In this document: piece after piece, positions 10,426-22,062 of the stretch | Layout: every line of letters starts with the position of its first letter | How positions within the stretch are numbered: the stretch's first letter is position 1 | Assembly (NCBI RefSeq): GCF_040412425.1 | Contig: NC_089753.1 | Coordinates: forward strand, 44,832,413-44,896,412 | Length of the DNA stretch: 64,000 nucleotides | Direction of reading: 5' to 3' | Source of the DNA: Macrobrachium rosenbergii | Lineage: Eukaryota; Arthropoda; Malacostraca; Decapoda; Palaemonidae | Program-made: the position numbers and the translations under genes | The notes under the pieces: generated by a model | What the model was told of the DNA's origin: nothing | The model's input: the letters and a program-made list of their open reading frames with translations, nothing else | Database searches by the model: none

Positions 10426-11019
10426 AAATGTTAAAACAGGGAATTTCTGTCACCTGACTCCGAACTTCTGCACAAAAGGAGATGACAGACACAACTGATA
10501 AATGTTGGTCTCCATGAATTTTCAATTCATATAGCGCATAGTTTATCAATCCACTGATAACAATCGAACAAGTCCAATACTTAGAAGAATGTACGTGTCC
10601 AGCTCTATCTTTTGTTACAACCTTATCACAACAGAGCGAAAAAACCACGTTGCTGTTTCAAAGTAACCTTATCTACTAAACTATCTCACAATCTAACATT
10701 CGATTATCTCATACCTATATCAGTTAATGCTACTGTAACCAGGCACATAATATAATAATATCCATTTATAATATCGTTAAAGATATCCAGAATTGAGCGT
10801 AATGAAGTTCCAAATTTACTGACACTATTTGAACAATTATAGGTATTTTCAAACAAGTATAAACAAGTACTGGATAAATGAAAGACACTTCTTCTGCCAT
10901 AGTTATTCTTGACTAGCAAGAGTAATGTTATGATGGTAATGTAAACCAGGAGGACAGAGCAGTAATAACTATGAGAATGACTGCCTGGGGATGGGAAGGA
11001 GTTGATTCTTACAGGTTTT
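10426..11019. other. Upstream region of the nucleotidyltransferase gene
   Basis: Non-coding and shared with unit A (about 856-1198 and 2174-2450), with the empty insertion site of the TIR element at about 10760-10775. A 74-codon frame overlapping 10424-10648 has no family resemblance and ends at the putative splice site, so I do not call it. Confidence 0.45.
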
Positions 11020-11480
11020 TATAATTAAACTTCCAAATAATGGCAAAATTACAGAAGAGGTCAGTCCCAATATAGGCGAAGCAAGGATGGGAATATGACA
11101 CGTGCAAATGATAATGATGAAGTCGGTTTGAAGTTAATGTAAGTAGAGGTTAGAATGTAGCAGAGAACTCTGGAGGTAACTGTACTTGACAGAAGAAGAG
11201 TGTGGATATTGTGGACAAATAATAATAAAAAAAAAAAAGATGAAGATAAGTTGAGAAGAACTGTTTGTGTAGTGCATGTGGCACAAAGATAACTATGAGG
11301 GTGAGAAATGTGAAGATAAAATACCAGAAGGGGTAAAAAGGTTACCATAAGTGAAAGGATGTATCAGAGGATTTTAAGATGATTCAGTCATGTGGAAAGA
11401 ATGGGAGAAGATAGGTTGGGGAAGAGCACGTGATTTGGAAGTGTTAGGAACAAGGAAGGGAAGATGACCTAAAAATTGTA
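11020..11480 (+). pseudogene. LINE reverse transcriptase C-terminal relic, unit B
   Basis: Counterpart of 2450-2900, with the same decayed IGEAR-like and HVERMGEDRL-like blocks (the latter near 11380-11430). An A-run near 11228 differs from unit A. Confidence 0.5.
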
Positions 11481-13089
11481 GTCAGTAGAAGATATCCTGT
11501 CTGATCATCTTCCATAAGCTCTATTTACACCTGGAACTTCTGCTATCATCCCTAAATGCACGCTATTAGGGGACTGGTATTTGCTATTCTCTTTGAAGGA
11601 CCTGAAAATGCACAGTCTCTTGATGTGAAACTGACAAAGGCATCGCAGTTAATGTAAGTAATGCTGATGCTTGTAAACTTCAGAGAGCTCTTAACACGCA
11701 TTAAAGCCTTGTTCTTTTCTAAAAGATTATATTTACACATAAATGAGTATATTTACTATTCGTTAATTGAAATTTTTTTCTTGTCAATTTTTCTTCATTC
11801 ATAGGCATTGTATTTTGTGTCAGCTTTTCTAAGTCAATGTTCTTTTAGGTAAGTCGTCTATAAATGTGTAATTGCAAGAGTGAAGAAAAATAAAGGTATG
11901 TCTGCATCATCATAGCAATATTAATAATCTTCGTAGTTCGTAGCCTGCAATAAAAGTATCCTATGAAAATTACAATGACTATAACAAGAATGAAGAATAG
12001 TAATTATTTCGGTAAAATTTCACCGTTATTACATTTTGGACTTGAAAATTTAATTTTCTGACGCTCGTTTCATTCGCAGATGACCTAAACAACCACCCAG
12101 TATTATGCACTAGGGTAAGGACCCTACGTAAGGTTACGTTAGGGGTGGTTGATTAGGTTATTTCCGAACGTCAAAAACGTTCCAACCACATATTAAACAA
12201 AAGTAAATAATGTTTTATAAGTTCAAAATGTGATAACGGTTTAAAGTTAAGTTTGACCAATATTTCACAATTGCAGTGTTAACAAATAAAGTTCAAATCA
12301 GTTCATCTGCATGAGCAAACCCTTTCCTATGGAACGGTGCTCCAGACTTTGGCATATCCTTCACTGCTATATTTAGCCTTTTGTAATTGTCCTTTTAGTC
12401 TACATCTTACGACAGGAAAATGTCGTCCTTTAGACACAGTACTCTTTGGATAATAGCTAAAAATGCATTATCCCGTCTAGGAACTTTCCACACACTAAAC
12501 GGAACTCTGGTATTTGTATACATGTGACGTCACAGATGTTGTGCAAGGATAACTCCGGCTATGTCCAGATTTCCAATTGCTATCAACTCATGCGGGAAGA
12601 AAACAGGGTTCGTCCACTGGCTTGAGGCGGATTTAGAGCCAGTCTGAGTTTGTGTACTTCAAAAATTACTGATTACACTCTCACCACAGCCAAGGTCACT
12701 GATAAAGATCATGTGCTACAAACATCGAGCCACATGTGATACCTAGATTCCAGAAATTAGAAGCTAGCCAATGCTATTTATTGGCGTCGGTATCACAACT
12801 CGACTTTTGCTACTGTAACTTTTTCTTCGCCATTTATTTTCCATTTCAAAGCACTCTCAACTTTATATTCCTGTGCATTACCAGACTAATTGGATAAACT
12901 CTCTGAACTGCACCAAACCAGACAACCTTTTCATCAACACTTGTTTTCTTGCATTGTGTTATTTTAATGATACCTAGTTGCACAGCAACCATTTTCTTTC
13001 CAATCCCGTTTTCTTCTGCGGATAGATGGATTTTCTACGGTGACTACATGAAATTAATTTCTATACAAATAAAAGCATTACAATTGATA
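11481..13089. other. Non-coding duplicated sequence
   Basis: Counterpart of 2900-4560. No gene or bounded element recognised. Confidence 0.45.
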
Positions 13090-13099
13090 TATTAACAAT

Positions 13100-13192
13100 A
13101 ATCAGAAATTTATCTATATATATATAACATTATATATATATTACACTATATTATATGAATATATATATATTTATATATATATATATATATAT
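13100..13192. repeat. (TA)n-rich array at the left edge of the unit B insertion
   Basis: Interrupted TA array. Unit A has a single TA array here; in B two TA arrays bracket about 1.7 kb of extra sequence. Confidence 0.85.
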
Positions 13193-14864
13193 TTTCATTT
13201 TCTTGTAATCCGTTATCCTCCTATAATTTTGACATATTTACTTTTTCAAACTTTATGTTTGATGGTAATGGTTGTTGAAATTCATATTTAGTTTGGCCTC
13301 AGATCTCAAAAGAACTAATGATTGAATAACTTGATAATGTAATTTAAATTGTTAATACAATTTTAATAGTAACATAATTTAGAACGAATATCTTTCTTGG
13401 TAAGCGTAGTATGTGAAACCATGTGTGTGTGTCCTCCCAGGCCTTGTTTCATTTCAATTGTCATCAGTTGAGATAAGGCGGCGCTTTGTTTTGGGGTTGT
13501 GATGCTTGCGAAAACAAACGCCGATTCGTCCCATACGGGATCAAACGAAGTGATTTCATGTTGTTACATGCGTTGTCGAGTCACGCATGCCACTTGGAAG
13601 AAAAAATTGTCTTGATCCGAGACGTCATGTTTTGTAGATTGTGTTCAAAACGTTTTTGCTGGGATGACGTAACTTTCTTCTAGAAGCTTCTCCATTGTTC
13701 TCGTTTTGAAAATGCTTTAGTGACGTTTCTCTGCTTCTAGAAAGGTATACACAAAATGCTTTAATGACAATCATGTAATTGTTTCACGTATTGCTGGAAT
13801 CCTAAAATCTTTTTCATTCTGATTTCTGAGACCAGTTGAATTGATATTTCTCTCTCTCTGTTCTTAGAAAGAGATTATTAACATAATTTTTGTGGTCACT
13901 TTTAACATTGGTTTTGAGATCCAACCATTTAGCAAAGTTATTTAGTTCGTAACGGCGGCTGGTAAAAGTGTGTGTGTGATAACAGCTGCAACAATATTAT
14001 AGAGGTTTCCAATTTTTGTGTAAGGTTTTATTGATACCATGGTATGATAAGTTGAAATTTGGAACAAAAATCATTATTGATAAATCTTATGAATTTTGTG
14101 TGATTTTCTATTTACAATCTCTTTATATTTTACATTTTTTATGTTTGTGATGTAACATTTATTTATATAGCATTTTAAATATTTCTTGGTAATTTAACAT
14201 TGCATAAGTAATTTAACATTGCATATTTGATTTCGATATCTCATGTGTTAAGATTTTCTTTTTAAATCTTGAACAGTAATTCTTGATAGTTTAAATTTTT
14301 TGATTAATTTAAACCTGATAAAGTTTTGTGAATTAGTTTGTTTCATAATTTAATTCGAAATTAATTAGTGTTGTGTTAATTTCAAGTAATGGTAAATTTT
14401 CAGAACCAATTCTAATTAATTGTGAATTCTAGTTATAAACTTTGAATTTAAAAATAAATTTTTGTATTTAACATTTTTAGAAAAACATTGTTTCATTTAT
14501 TGATCACCAGTGAATAGGATTGATTGTGTGTGCATAAGGCAAAGTGATAAACATGTTTTGTTCTTTTAGTTTGCTAAAGTGAATTAAGACCAGGAAACAG
14601 TTAGAGTTTTTGCTAAGTGATGCCCTTCTACTCTAGAATATTTCTAGTTTAATTTTTGATACCTCACAGCCATATTCTGATAGACTTAGTTTGATTTTTT
14701 CAAGTGATTGATAAATAAGTTTTTCTTAAGGGATCACTGTTACCTTTGAGTACTCAGTCGTAATAATTAATGTTAAAGATTTCAGGTATCTGGCTGAAGA
14801 GAGGTATATTTTGAATCTTGAGATTAGTTGTGTAGTAACCAGGTACCTGATACGCATCGTGACA

Positions 14865-14865
<1 letters not shown>
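13193..14865 (+). mobile_element. Interspersed repeat, possibly a retroelement LTR or 3' end, inserted in unit B
   Basis: Absent from unit A. The right part (about 14280-14865) is clearly related to 60795-61330. Shared landmarks in the same order are AAAGTTTTGTGAATTA, ATGGTAAAT, GATCACCA, ACCAGG/AGAACCAGAGA, AAGTGAT..AAGTAAG, GGGATCA, AGTATCTGG/AGGTATCTGG, TAACCAGG and CGT(A/G)ACAATATATATAC. Both copies end at the start of a TA array. Left boundary and class are uncertain; no protein-coding block is visible. A short CT run followed by a T-rich AT body recurs in both copies. Confidence 0.55.

Positions 14866-14927
<62 letters not shown>
14866..14927. repeat. (TA)n microsatellite
   Basis: TA array on the right side of the unit B insertion. 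The sequence after it (TGTTCTTTTCAACATC) is the point where homology to unit A resumes. Confidence 0.95.
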
Positions 14928-14928
<1 letters not shown>

Positions 14929-15357
14929 GTTCTTTTCAACATCTTTCCTTAATTATTATTCATATCATGCCCTATAAAACCTGCTTGATGAGAGAACGAT
15001 GAATGCTAAAAGCGCAAAGCAACCCACAAAGATGTAAATATAATTAATAAGCAAAGTCCCGAACTATTTGACATGCTTTCCACCAACCCATACTTTGAAT
15101 AGGATCGCCAGCGGACACACACACATACACGCATACAACCAAACAACCGCAGAATGTACGAATGACGAAAATTTTCCTAAGAAAGTACTTACTGGAAAAT
15201 AACGACAGACAGAGTCAAGGATAACGACACGAAACCAATATAACAATGACAAGGTATTTATATTCACAGAATGACGGGGGGTTACTAGGAGAACGAAAAC
15301 TACATAGTTTTGTTTCGAGAGGGCAAATGTAAAAATTTCTTGAATAGAAGCGTGTCG

Positions 15358-15359
<2 letters not shown>

Positions 15360-15391
<32 letters not shown>
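15360..15391. repeat. (GA)n microsatellite, unit B
   Basis: Counterpart of the unit A array at 5150-5184; short G-rich indels follow near 15530-15555. Confidence 0.95.
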
Positions 15392-15394
<3 letters not shown>

Positions 15395-15955
15395 GGGGCT
15401 TTATCTGCCCTTGGTCAAGGCAGGATGTTAGGTACGGCGCTGGGATCCTCACTTCCTTATTGCGACTCGTCTACCTGTGCCTGCGACAATCACCTTGCTT
15501 TCAAGCGTTCATATTTAGTTGCAAAGAACGGGAGGGCGAGGGGGGGGGGTGGCGGCGCAGTGACCTCATTCAGACATAAATGCTTTAACGCCGAGGAAGA
15601 AACCGAGAGGAATTGATTGAGTTCAGATTTTCGGCAAATTTCCAAATTTTTGTAGCCAATGGATGTTTCATTAACAATTCTGTGATCTATTCTAACACCA
15701 GAAATGGCTCTGCCATTATCATTACCTGCCTGTGTTTTTTTTATTCCCTTCTATCCCTTCTTTGCTTTAGCCTCAATTACAAGACGAGAACGGAACACGT
15801 TCTATGTTGCGTTCTTTATAATGATTTAATATAAAACCAGATTAGGATGCGTTATGTCTCCCCTGATTGTTCAACATCTTTTGGTTGCAGGTAGGAGAGA
15901 ATTTAGACAAAGTCCAGAAGATATAAGAGCAAAGTTTCTGATAACTGAGGTCGTG

Positions 15956-15956
<1 letters not shown>

Positions 15957-15990
<34 letters not shown>
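15957..15990. repeat. (TG)n microsatellite, unit B only
   Basis: About 16 TG units where unit A has only GTGTGTG, a clear array expansion after the duplication. Confidence 0.95.
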
Positions 15991-15991
<1 letters not shown>

Positions 15992-16192
15992 TGTGTAGTG
16001 GAATGGCCGGTGATTTCAGAACAGTGTAATACGATGGAAGATGAGCACAAGTCTGGAAAGGGAATTGGTAAAATTTTAACAGGATGGGAAAATGAAGGTC
16101 AGCAAAAAGTGGAAGACTAAGCAGTGTTTGGGAGTACTTACAACAGATGACTCTTGGCCGAGAGAAGAGGTAAATTACTCTTTAGGTGTAGT

Positions 16193-16252
16193 AAGGAATG
16201 CAGCATTATTTATGAAAAGGGTGAGGAATGCAGCATTATTTATGAAAAGGGT
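16193..16252 (+). repeat. 30-bp tandem duplication, unit B only
   Basis: AGGAATGCAGCATT... followed by GTG is present twice in direct tandem. Unit A has a single copy near 5930. Confidence 0.9.
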
Positions 16253-16467
16253 GAGGCAAAAGACACAACACCGACACATCAGAGACACTTCATCCGCAAT
16301 TTCTTAGGATGAATTTTAAGGGGTCGGACGAAATGCAGACATATCCACTGAAGTCATTCTGGGGAGGCATTAAAAAGTATCAGGGTGTGGAACTCTGGAA
16401 CTCACGAATCACTATGGCAGTGGCTCTTTAAAAGATGAGTGCTAAACACAAAGTAATTATAAAGTAA

Positions 16468-16522
16468 TTATGTATGTATGTATGTATGTATGTATGTATG
16501 TATGTATGTATGTATGTATATT

Positions 16523-16578
<56 letters not shown>
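16468..16578. repeat. (TATG)n then (TA)n microsatellite
   Basis: About 12 TATG units followed by a TA array. Confidence 0.97.
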
Positions 16579-16581
<3 letters not shown>

Positions 16582-17544
16582 TATATGTTTCCTGGTGCAG
16601 GTGGATCTTATGACTCCACAATTATTACTTTACTCGAAAATGGCCTTGTAAGATACCCAGGACATATAAAACACAAACAAAAAAAAAGTACACGGAGCGG
16701 AGGGCTCTTCACTAGGGAAGTGAGTGAAACACGTGGATATAAAAATAGTTATATTTGATAGCACACAAGGTCAAAGGAAAATTAACTGAAAATACGGTAA
16801 ATTACTGCCGTAGAAGTCCTCCCTAAGGGGGAGCTTGGGAATGCCAGGAACACGGACCAAGGATAATTCTGCTACAGGCGTCTTTCTGAAACGATATTTG
16901 GACCCACGTTACACATCTAATGCTGGAATTTGGGGATTGAATTACTCGGGGTGCACTGAAGGCGCCAAGGACTCCCTGAGGCGTTACTTGTGACTCAGAG
17001 GAAAGAAGCTGTGAACACGTGGGCCTGGCTTGAACCAAGGAATATCAGGGAACACAAAGTTATAGGCCCAGAGATTAATAAATGCAAAAGGGCTAAGTAA
17101 TCGTGACTAGCAACTCGTTTTGGGTACATTACCACATTTGTAGGGGCGCAGGGATGACGACGTCTTCTGCCGAGAAACACGTGTGGAAGCGTGGACAAAT
17201 GGTAGCCTCCCTCCAAGGTATTTCTTCAAGTCGTAGATTGGGGCGGAAAAGGGCGCCCTTGGGATGATGAAAAGGCCGCCGTTTAATGTCAGCTCGCGTT
17301 TGGAAGACTTGCAATCCCCTTGCAGTCTTCTAAGGCCACGTGGAATGGAACACGGGGCACACAGGGCAGCGATGGGATCCACGTGGCGGCGAGCGGGAAG
17401 AGGAGGGCAGGGCAACGGCCCGAGACTGGACTTGTTCTCGGCAAACTAGCGAGCGCGTGTGGGGAAGGGCTGCTGTTGTATTGTATTAAGCCAACTCTTG
17501 TGTTGGCACGGGCCTTTCCCTTGTTTGGCCCGTAGGTGATCTGA
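16579..17544. other. GC-richer unrecognised sequence
   Basis: GC content is plainly higher than in the surroundings, above all at 17100-17540. Several overlapping short frames occur on both strands (for example 17107-17415, minus), but none resembles a family I know and none is clearly preferred. It could be an LTR or 5' region of an unrecognised element, or a CpG-rich promoter. A short TGTTGG/CCAACA-type inverted pair lies near 17490-17505. Confidence 0.35.
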
Positions 17545-17559
17545 AAATTTCAGAAGGTC

Positions 17560-18000
17560 ATTTGTTATAGGAAATGTGAAAGAGATTTAGTAGTAGAGAC
17601 AGTTGTGGATGGAGGAAGGATGATGGTTGTAGTGGGAGGGGGCCATCATGTCACGGATAGTAGTAGTTTGAAGATGTAAGGCCTTTTGAAGGAAAAATAG
17701 AGAAACATTGCAGGTGGGGTTGTCCAACCCTTTAAACCCTAGAGTCCCTGCAGAGTATTCTTAGTGGTAGAGTAGTTTAGTTGGAATAAGACAGAGATGA
17801 TGTGTATAGGGCCTTACGGTGAGGGGATGGGATGAGTTGAGGAGGATGATGGTGGTAGTTAAAGAGGGCCATCTTGGTTTGTTTGTAGTGGTAGTATGAA
17901 AGTACATGTTAAGTGAGTTGGTGGCCAGTGCCACTCTGAACACACTTAACATTACATTACTTAATTCAGCTGGAAAGTAGAAGGTGAGAAGTTTGAGTAT
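17560..18000 (-). repeat. Diverged direct repeat in the LINE 3' region
   Basis: Two segments of about 200 bases (17560-17690 and 17770-17905) share order and wording: GTAGAG..AGTT, GATGATGGT(T/G)GTAGT, GGGCCATC, GTAGT..TAGTA. They look like a duplicated 3' UTR unit. An alternative is that the outer unit belongs to an older LINE copy that served as the target. Confidence 0.5.
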
Positions 18001-18029
18001 TCTCATTGCATTGTTCTATCTTGGTGGCG

Positions 18030-19048
18030 GTAAAATTTACTAGCAGCTGGGCATGTGTGTCGATGTCCTCGACTATTGCCTTTGCAAGTGTTGCTGCTAT
18101 TTTGCTGCGTCTGGTGAGTTTACATCAGCTTGTACTTCGCCTCTGAGCAGTGCTGTCTCTCTGCATTCTAGCAGGTAGTGTAGGAGAGGCTGCTGTGTTT
18201 CTTCCTCACAGTGCTCACATGGTCTGACACTGGGGTTAACAATTTCCCAGCAGGCTTTGTATCCTAGCCTTAGTCTGTGAATACATACAGCTAGTTTTCT
18301 CGGTGTGTGCCTGTCTATGGGGAGGCACTCAGGTCGGTTGCCCATTTGTACCATCTGGCAGTCGGGGAGTGATCTGTCCATGCCCGTAGGTCTTCCAGCA
18401 TGTTTGCTTTCATGAGCGGTTTTATGGCATTTTTGATCTGTTGTAGTGCAGGTTGTATGTGGATCTGCACTCTGTCAATGTACCTTGTGCTCTTGGCTAG
18501 TTCATCCGCTTTATCATTGCCTGGAATTCCTATGTGACTCGGTATCCAGTTCATAGTGACTGGTCTTCCTCTTTCGCTGTGCTGGTAGAGCAGTGACTTG
18601 ATCCCAGCCAGCAAGGCCTTGTTCTCTTTAATTCTGATTTGTTGCAAGGCCTGCATGGAGGATTTGGAGTCAGTGTGGATGATGACGGGTCCTTCCTCAT
18701 TCTCCAGAGAGTACAGTAGTGCCTGTCTTATCGCTACTAATTCTGTCTGCATTGTTGAGGCACAGTTTGATGTTCTCCAGCATGCTTGAAATTGTTTGAA
18801 TATACTGCTGCTCCAGTAGTTTTATTTTCTGGATCCACAGTGCCGTCGGTGTAGTATGTTTGGGCCCCCAGGATTTCAGTGTTCCTGATAGACTCGTAGG
18901 CTGCTGCTCTTAGTTCCTCTCTTGAGCAGTCTTCTTTTGCTCTGGGAAGGTGTGTGTAATGGAATTTTGCATAATCCTTTTTCCAGGGCGGGATATGTTG
19001 CACATCCTGCGCTGTGTCTGGTCTCATGTTCAGCATTGCCTCTGCCAT
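18030..19048 (-). pseudogene. LINE ORF2 C-terminus: RNase H domain and zinc-knuckle-like end
   Basis: Three overlapping frames on the minus strand carry the RNase H pattern: YYTDGTVD (first Asp) near 18840-18865, ELVAIRQAL (Glu) and HTDSKSSMQAL (second Asp) at about 18645-18745, and GNDKADELAKS (last Asp) near 18490-18525. The C-terminal end has CEHC...H...C near 18160-18225, as in several I-group elements. Frame changes lie at about 18740-18800 and 18320-18380, so it is not translatable as one protein. Confidence 0.85.
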
Positions 19049-20500
19049 ATCTAACCTCTTGATGTTGTCACTTTGGTCTTTTCCGTAGGAGTTCGGGCTC
19101 CGAATCTCTGGATGTTTATTTAGTTCTCCCTTTGTTCTGGTCTTGAGATTGAGTCTCTCTCTGAGAGGAAGATTTTTGCCATTGTACTGGCATTTCTCTG
19201 TGCAATCCTATCTTCTACTTTTGGCATGTTAGTCTCAAGCCTGAGGTTGCACAGTCTTGTCCACATGGGTGCCCCAAGCATGAGTCTCATTGCCTTATTC
19301 TGTATTACTTCCAGAGTTTCCTTTTGTGCCTCTGTTAGCTTTTACCAGGGCGGGGGCAGCATAGTCAATCAATGATCTGGTGCAGGCTATATAGTATGTT
19401 TTCTGTACATGTTCATTTGCACCATCCTTCAAAGATGACATATATCTCATTGCTGCTGTTCTTGCTTCTGCTCTTTCCTTCAGGTATTTGATTTCGTTCT
19501 TGAAGGTTAGTTGCTGGTCTAGGATGATTCCCAGATACATGTACTTGTCCACCCACTCTAGCGGTTCAGCTCCTATTGTGAGTGGTTGGAGTGGTCTGTG
19601 TGCTTTTACTGCCATGGCCTTTGTCTTATTTATATTGATTTTGAGGCCTAGTTCCTCCGACTTTTTGCTGATTTCATTGAGGGCTCTTTGCATTCTAGGC
19701 ACTCTGACAGGTCCTCTTTGCGACTATGCACACATCGTCAGCGTATATGAAAATTTCTACGCCTTCGGGAAGCTGCAGTGAGGCTAGGTTCTCCATGAGA
19801 ATATTGAATAGGAGAGGACTTAGTATTCCTCCCTGTGGTGTGCCATTTTCCAAGTCATGGAAGGTGGATATCACCCTTTGAATTTGACCCTCGCCTGTCT
19901 TCTTAGCACATAGTTTTTGTCCAGGCTAGAAGGTGTCCTTTGACTCCTTTCTTCATCAGTGAGTGGAGTACTGCTGCTGGACTGGCTAGCTCGAAGGCTT
20001 TTTCAAAGTCTATGAAGACTACTACAGCCTTTCCTTGATTTATGTAGCTGAGGACATCTGTCAGACACTCTGTAGTTCCAACTCCTTGTTGGTATGCATA
20101 TAGCTGTTTGTGTAGAGGACCAATTTTGTATGTTATCCTGTTGAGCACCATTTTCTCTCCAGTTTTTCCATGCAGGAGACTAGTGCTATGGGTCTCGGGT
20201 TGTCTGGATCTTTAGGTTTTGGAATTGGCTTTGTGTCTTGTTGCCTCCAAGTCTGCGGTCTTGTGTGCTCTGCATGTGTTTTGTTCATGATCCTCAGGAA
20301 GGCGTTTTCTCCTGCAGGACCCATGTTACTTATCATTGTGTATGTTATCCTGTCTGCTCCTGGTGCTGTATCTTTGCCAGTTTTGTATACTGCCCTTAGT
20401 TCTTCTACTGTGTAAGGGGTGTCCGTGTCATCTGGTGTGAAGCAAGCCTCGTTAACTTCTTCCCATCTGATCGGTGCTAGCTGATCCTGTCGTCTTCTGG
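19049..20500 (-). pseudogene. LINE ORF2 reverse transcriptase domain
   Basis: On the minus strand: TAPGADRITYTMISNMGP near 20325-20380, a block KPIPKPKDPDNPRPIALVS near 20180-20235, FIDFEKAFE near 19990-20025, NGTPQGGILSPLLFN near 19795-19850, and the catalytic IYADD at 19731-19748. The thumb region continues to about 19295. At least three frame changes are needed to read through, near 20150, 19910 and 19710. RT core motifs are all recognisable, so decay is moderate. Confidence 0.9.
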
Positions 20501-21716
20501 TTTCAGGAGAGAGATTGTTTGATTTTGTCCTGTTAGCAAAGGATGTTGCTAGTCTCTCTGCTTCTTCTAGAGGTTGAGGGTGAGTTGCTATCGCTGACTT
20601 CTTTTTTCCGGCTACTCTGTTCAGCCATTTCCATAGTTCTGAAAGGGATGTGTGCTCTGATAGTTTAGCACACCATTCCAGCCATTTTTCAATTCTTATT
20701 TCCTGGAGCCTCTGATGGACGTCATTTTTGACTGTTTGTAGCAACTCTCTGTTTTCAGCTGTTGCTCTTCTTCTGTAGATCTTTGTGACTCTGTTTAGTA
20801 GGGTTTTCAGCTGTCTTACCTCTTGGCAGTAGTACCAGGAGTCTTTGTAGCTGTAGTTCCTCTGAGCTGTCTTTATTGGCATTGCTTTATTTGCTGCATT
20901 ATGTATGGCGTCAACTAGGTCTTTTTCTAGTTGGTCTATATCCTCTGGGGGCGTGTACTGTGCTGCCCATTCCTCAAGTGCTAGTCTGAAAATAACCCAG
21001 TTTGCCAAGTCTTGATTCCATCTTGGTGGAGGTGGCGGTATTGGAGGTAGTTGTTGCATTTCCAATTCTGTCATTGTTGCAAAGTGGTCGCTGACTAATG
21101 TGGGATGCACTTGCCATCTTGTAAGGTGCCTGATTGTCGTTGTGGCAAATGTTAGATCTAATCTGCCTCCTCTTATATGTGTGGATTGCCCTGTGTTGAG
21201 CAGTGCGACTCCCTCAAATTCCTCCAGAGAGTAGGCTACGTGTTCCCCTGCCTGGTTAGTGATTGTCGGGGAAGATAGTAGAGGATGATGTGCGTTGAAG
21301 TCCCCACATATTATTGTAGGTGTGTCAGTTGCATGGGCGAAGAGCTGCGTCAGTTGTAGTTCTCCTGGGCTTTCTCTATTTATTTTCCTGTAGAGATTGT
21401 ATATGTCTAGTCTCTGGTTTTGCAGAGTTATTCTAATTGCCATGCTCTCCACATTCTCTCCCAGGGGATCGGATTGTGTATTCTTACTGCTGGGATTGTA
21501 TTCTTGATGAGAATAGCCAGTCCCCTGTCGGTGCCTATGTCTGGAGTTGTGTCTGAGTTGTATAAGCATTATACCCAGCTATTCTAAACTTGGTTCCTGT
21601 TTTTAGACGGGTTTCTGAAGTAGGATGATGTCTACATTTTCTGTTTTGCAGACTGCAATAAGTGTAGCTGTTTTAGGCCTCACTCCATCAGCATTCCAGT
21701 TAATTATTTTCAGCAT
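20500..21716 (-). pseudogene. LINE ORF2 endonuclease domain and linker
   Basis: Starts with ATG at 21714-21716, followed by IINWNADGVR, the N-terminal block of the exonuclease-endonuclease-phosphatase fold. A frameshift near 21590 separates it from the main open frame (20133-21569). That frame contains IICGDFNAHHPLL, RLDLTFATT and SDHFATM, the catalytic landmarks of this endonuclease family. A basic, helical linker leads to the reverse transcriptase. The long open frame continues into the first RT blocks. Confidence 0.85.
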
Positions 21717-22062
21717 TGTTGTACGTTAGGGAGAAGCGCCTGGGGTCTCTTGGTGCAAAAGTGATGGAGTTATCATCTACCGATTTGATGAAGATGATGA
21801 AGATGAGGGGAGAGGGGTGATGTTTTGGGGTTTAGTGGATGAGGAAGGTGTAGGATCATGGGGGAGGTGGTGGTAGGTTGGGATGAGGGTGTTGGGGAGG
21901 GATTTGTTGCAGCCGTTGGGCTGTCTCCTGCATAGCGGTAGAGGGGAGGGGACTTGGAATTACCCTTGAGAAGGCTTTTTAATAGTTCTTCTATCCTGTT
22001 TTGATGGCTTCTATGTCCATGCCATTCTGATGATGCTGGTGGGAGAAGTTTGTGTTTCTCCT

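Larger units (their letters stand above)
15850..16300 (+). pseudogene. LINE reverse transcriptase relic, unit B
   Basis: Counterpart of 5590-6000, more interrupted, with a (TG)n array at 15957-15990 inside it and a 30-bp tandem duplication at 16193-16252. Confidence 0.4.
9561..16390 (+). repeat. Segmental duplication, unit B
   Basis: Aligns with 1-6090. It extends left of 9561 to at least the gene's stop, where unit A is outside the window. Specific to B are the inserted repeat at about 13190-14870, a (TG)n array at 15957-15990 and a 30-bp tandem duplication at 16193-16252. The intact reading frame in B against the broken one in A suggests only B stayed under selection. Confidence 0.85.

Noticed and set aside
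10424..10648. 74-codon frame upstream of the nucleotidyltransferase
   Set aside because: No family resemblance; it overlaps a possible splice site and the copy in unit A does not keep it.
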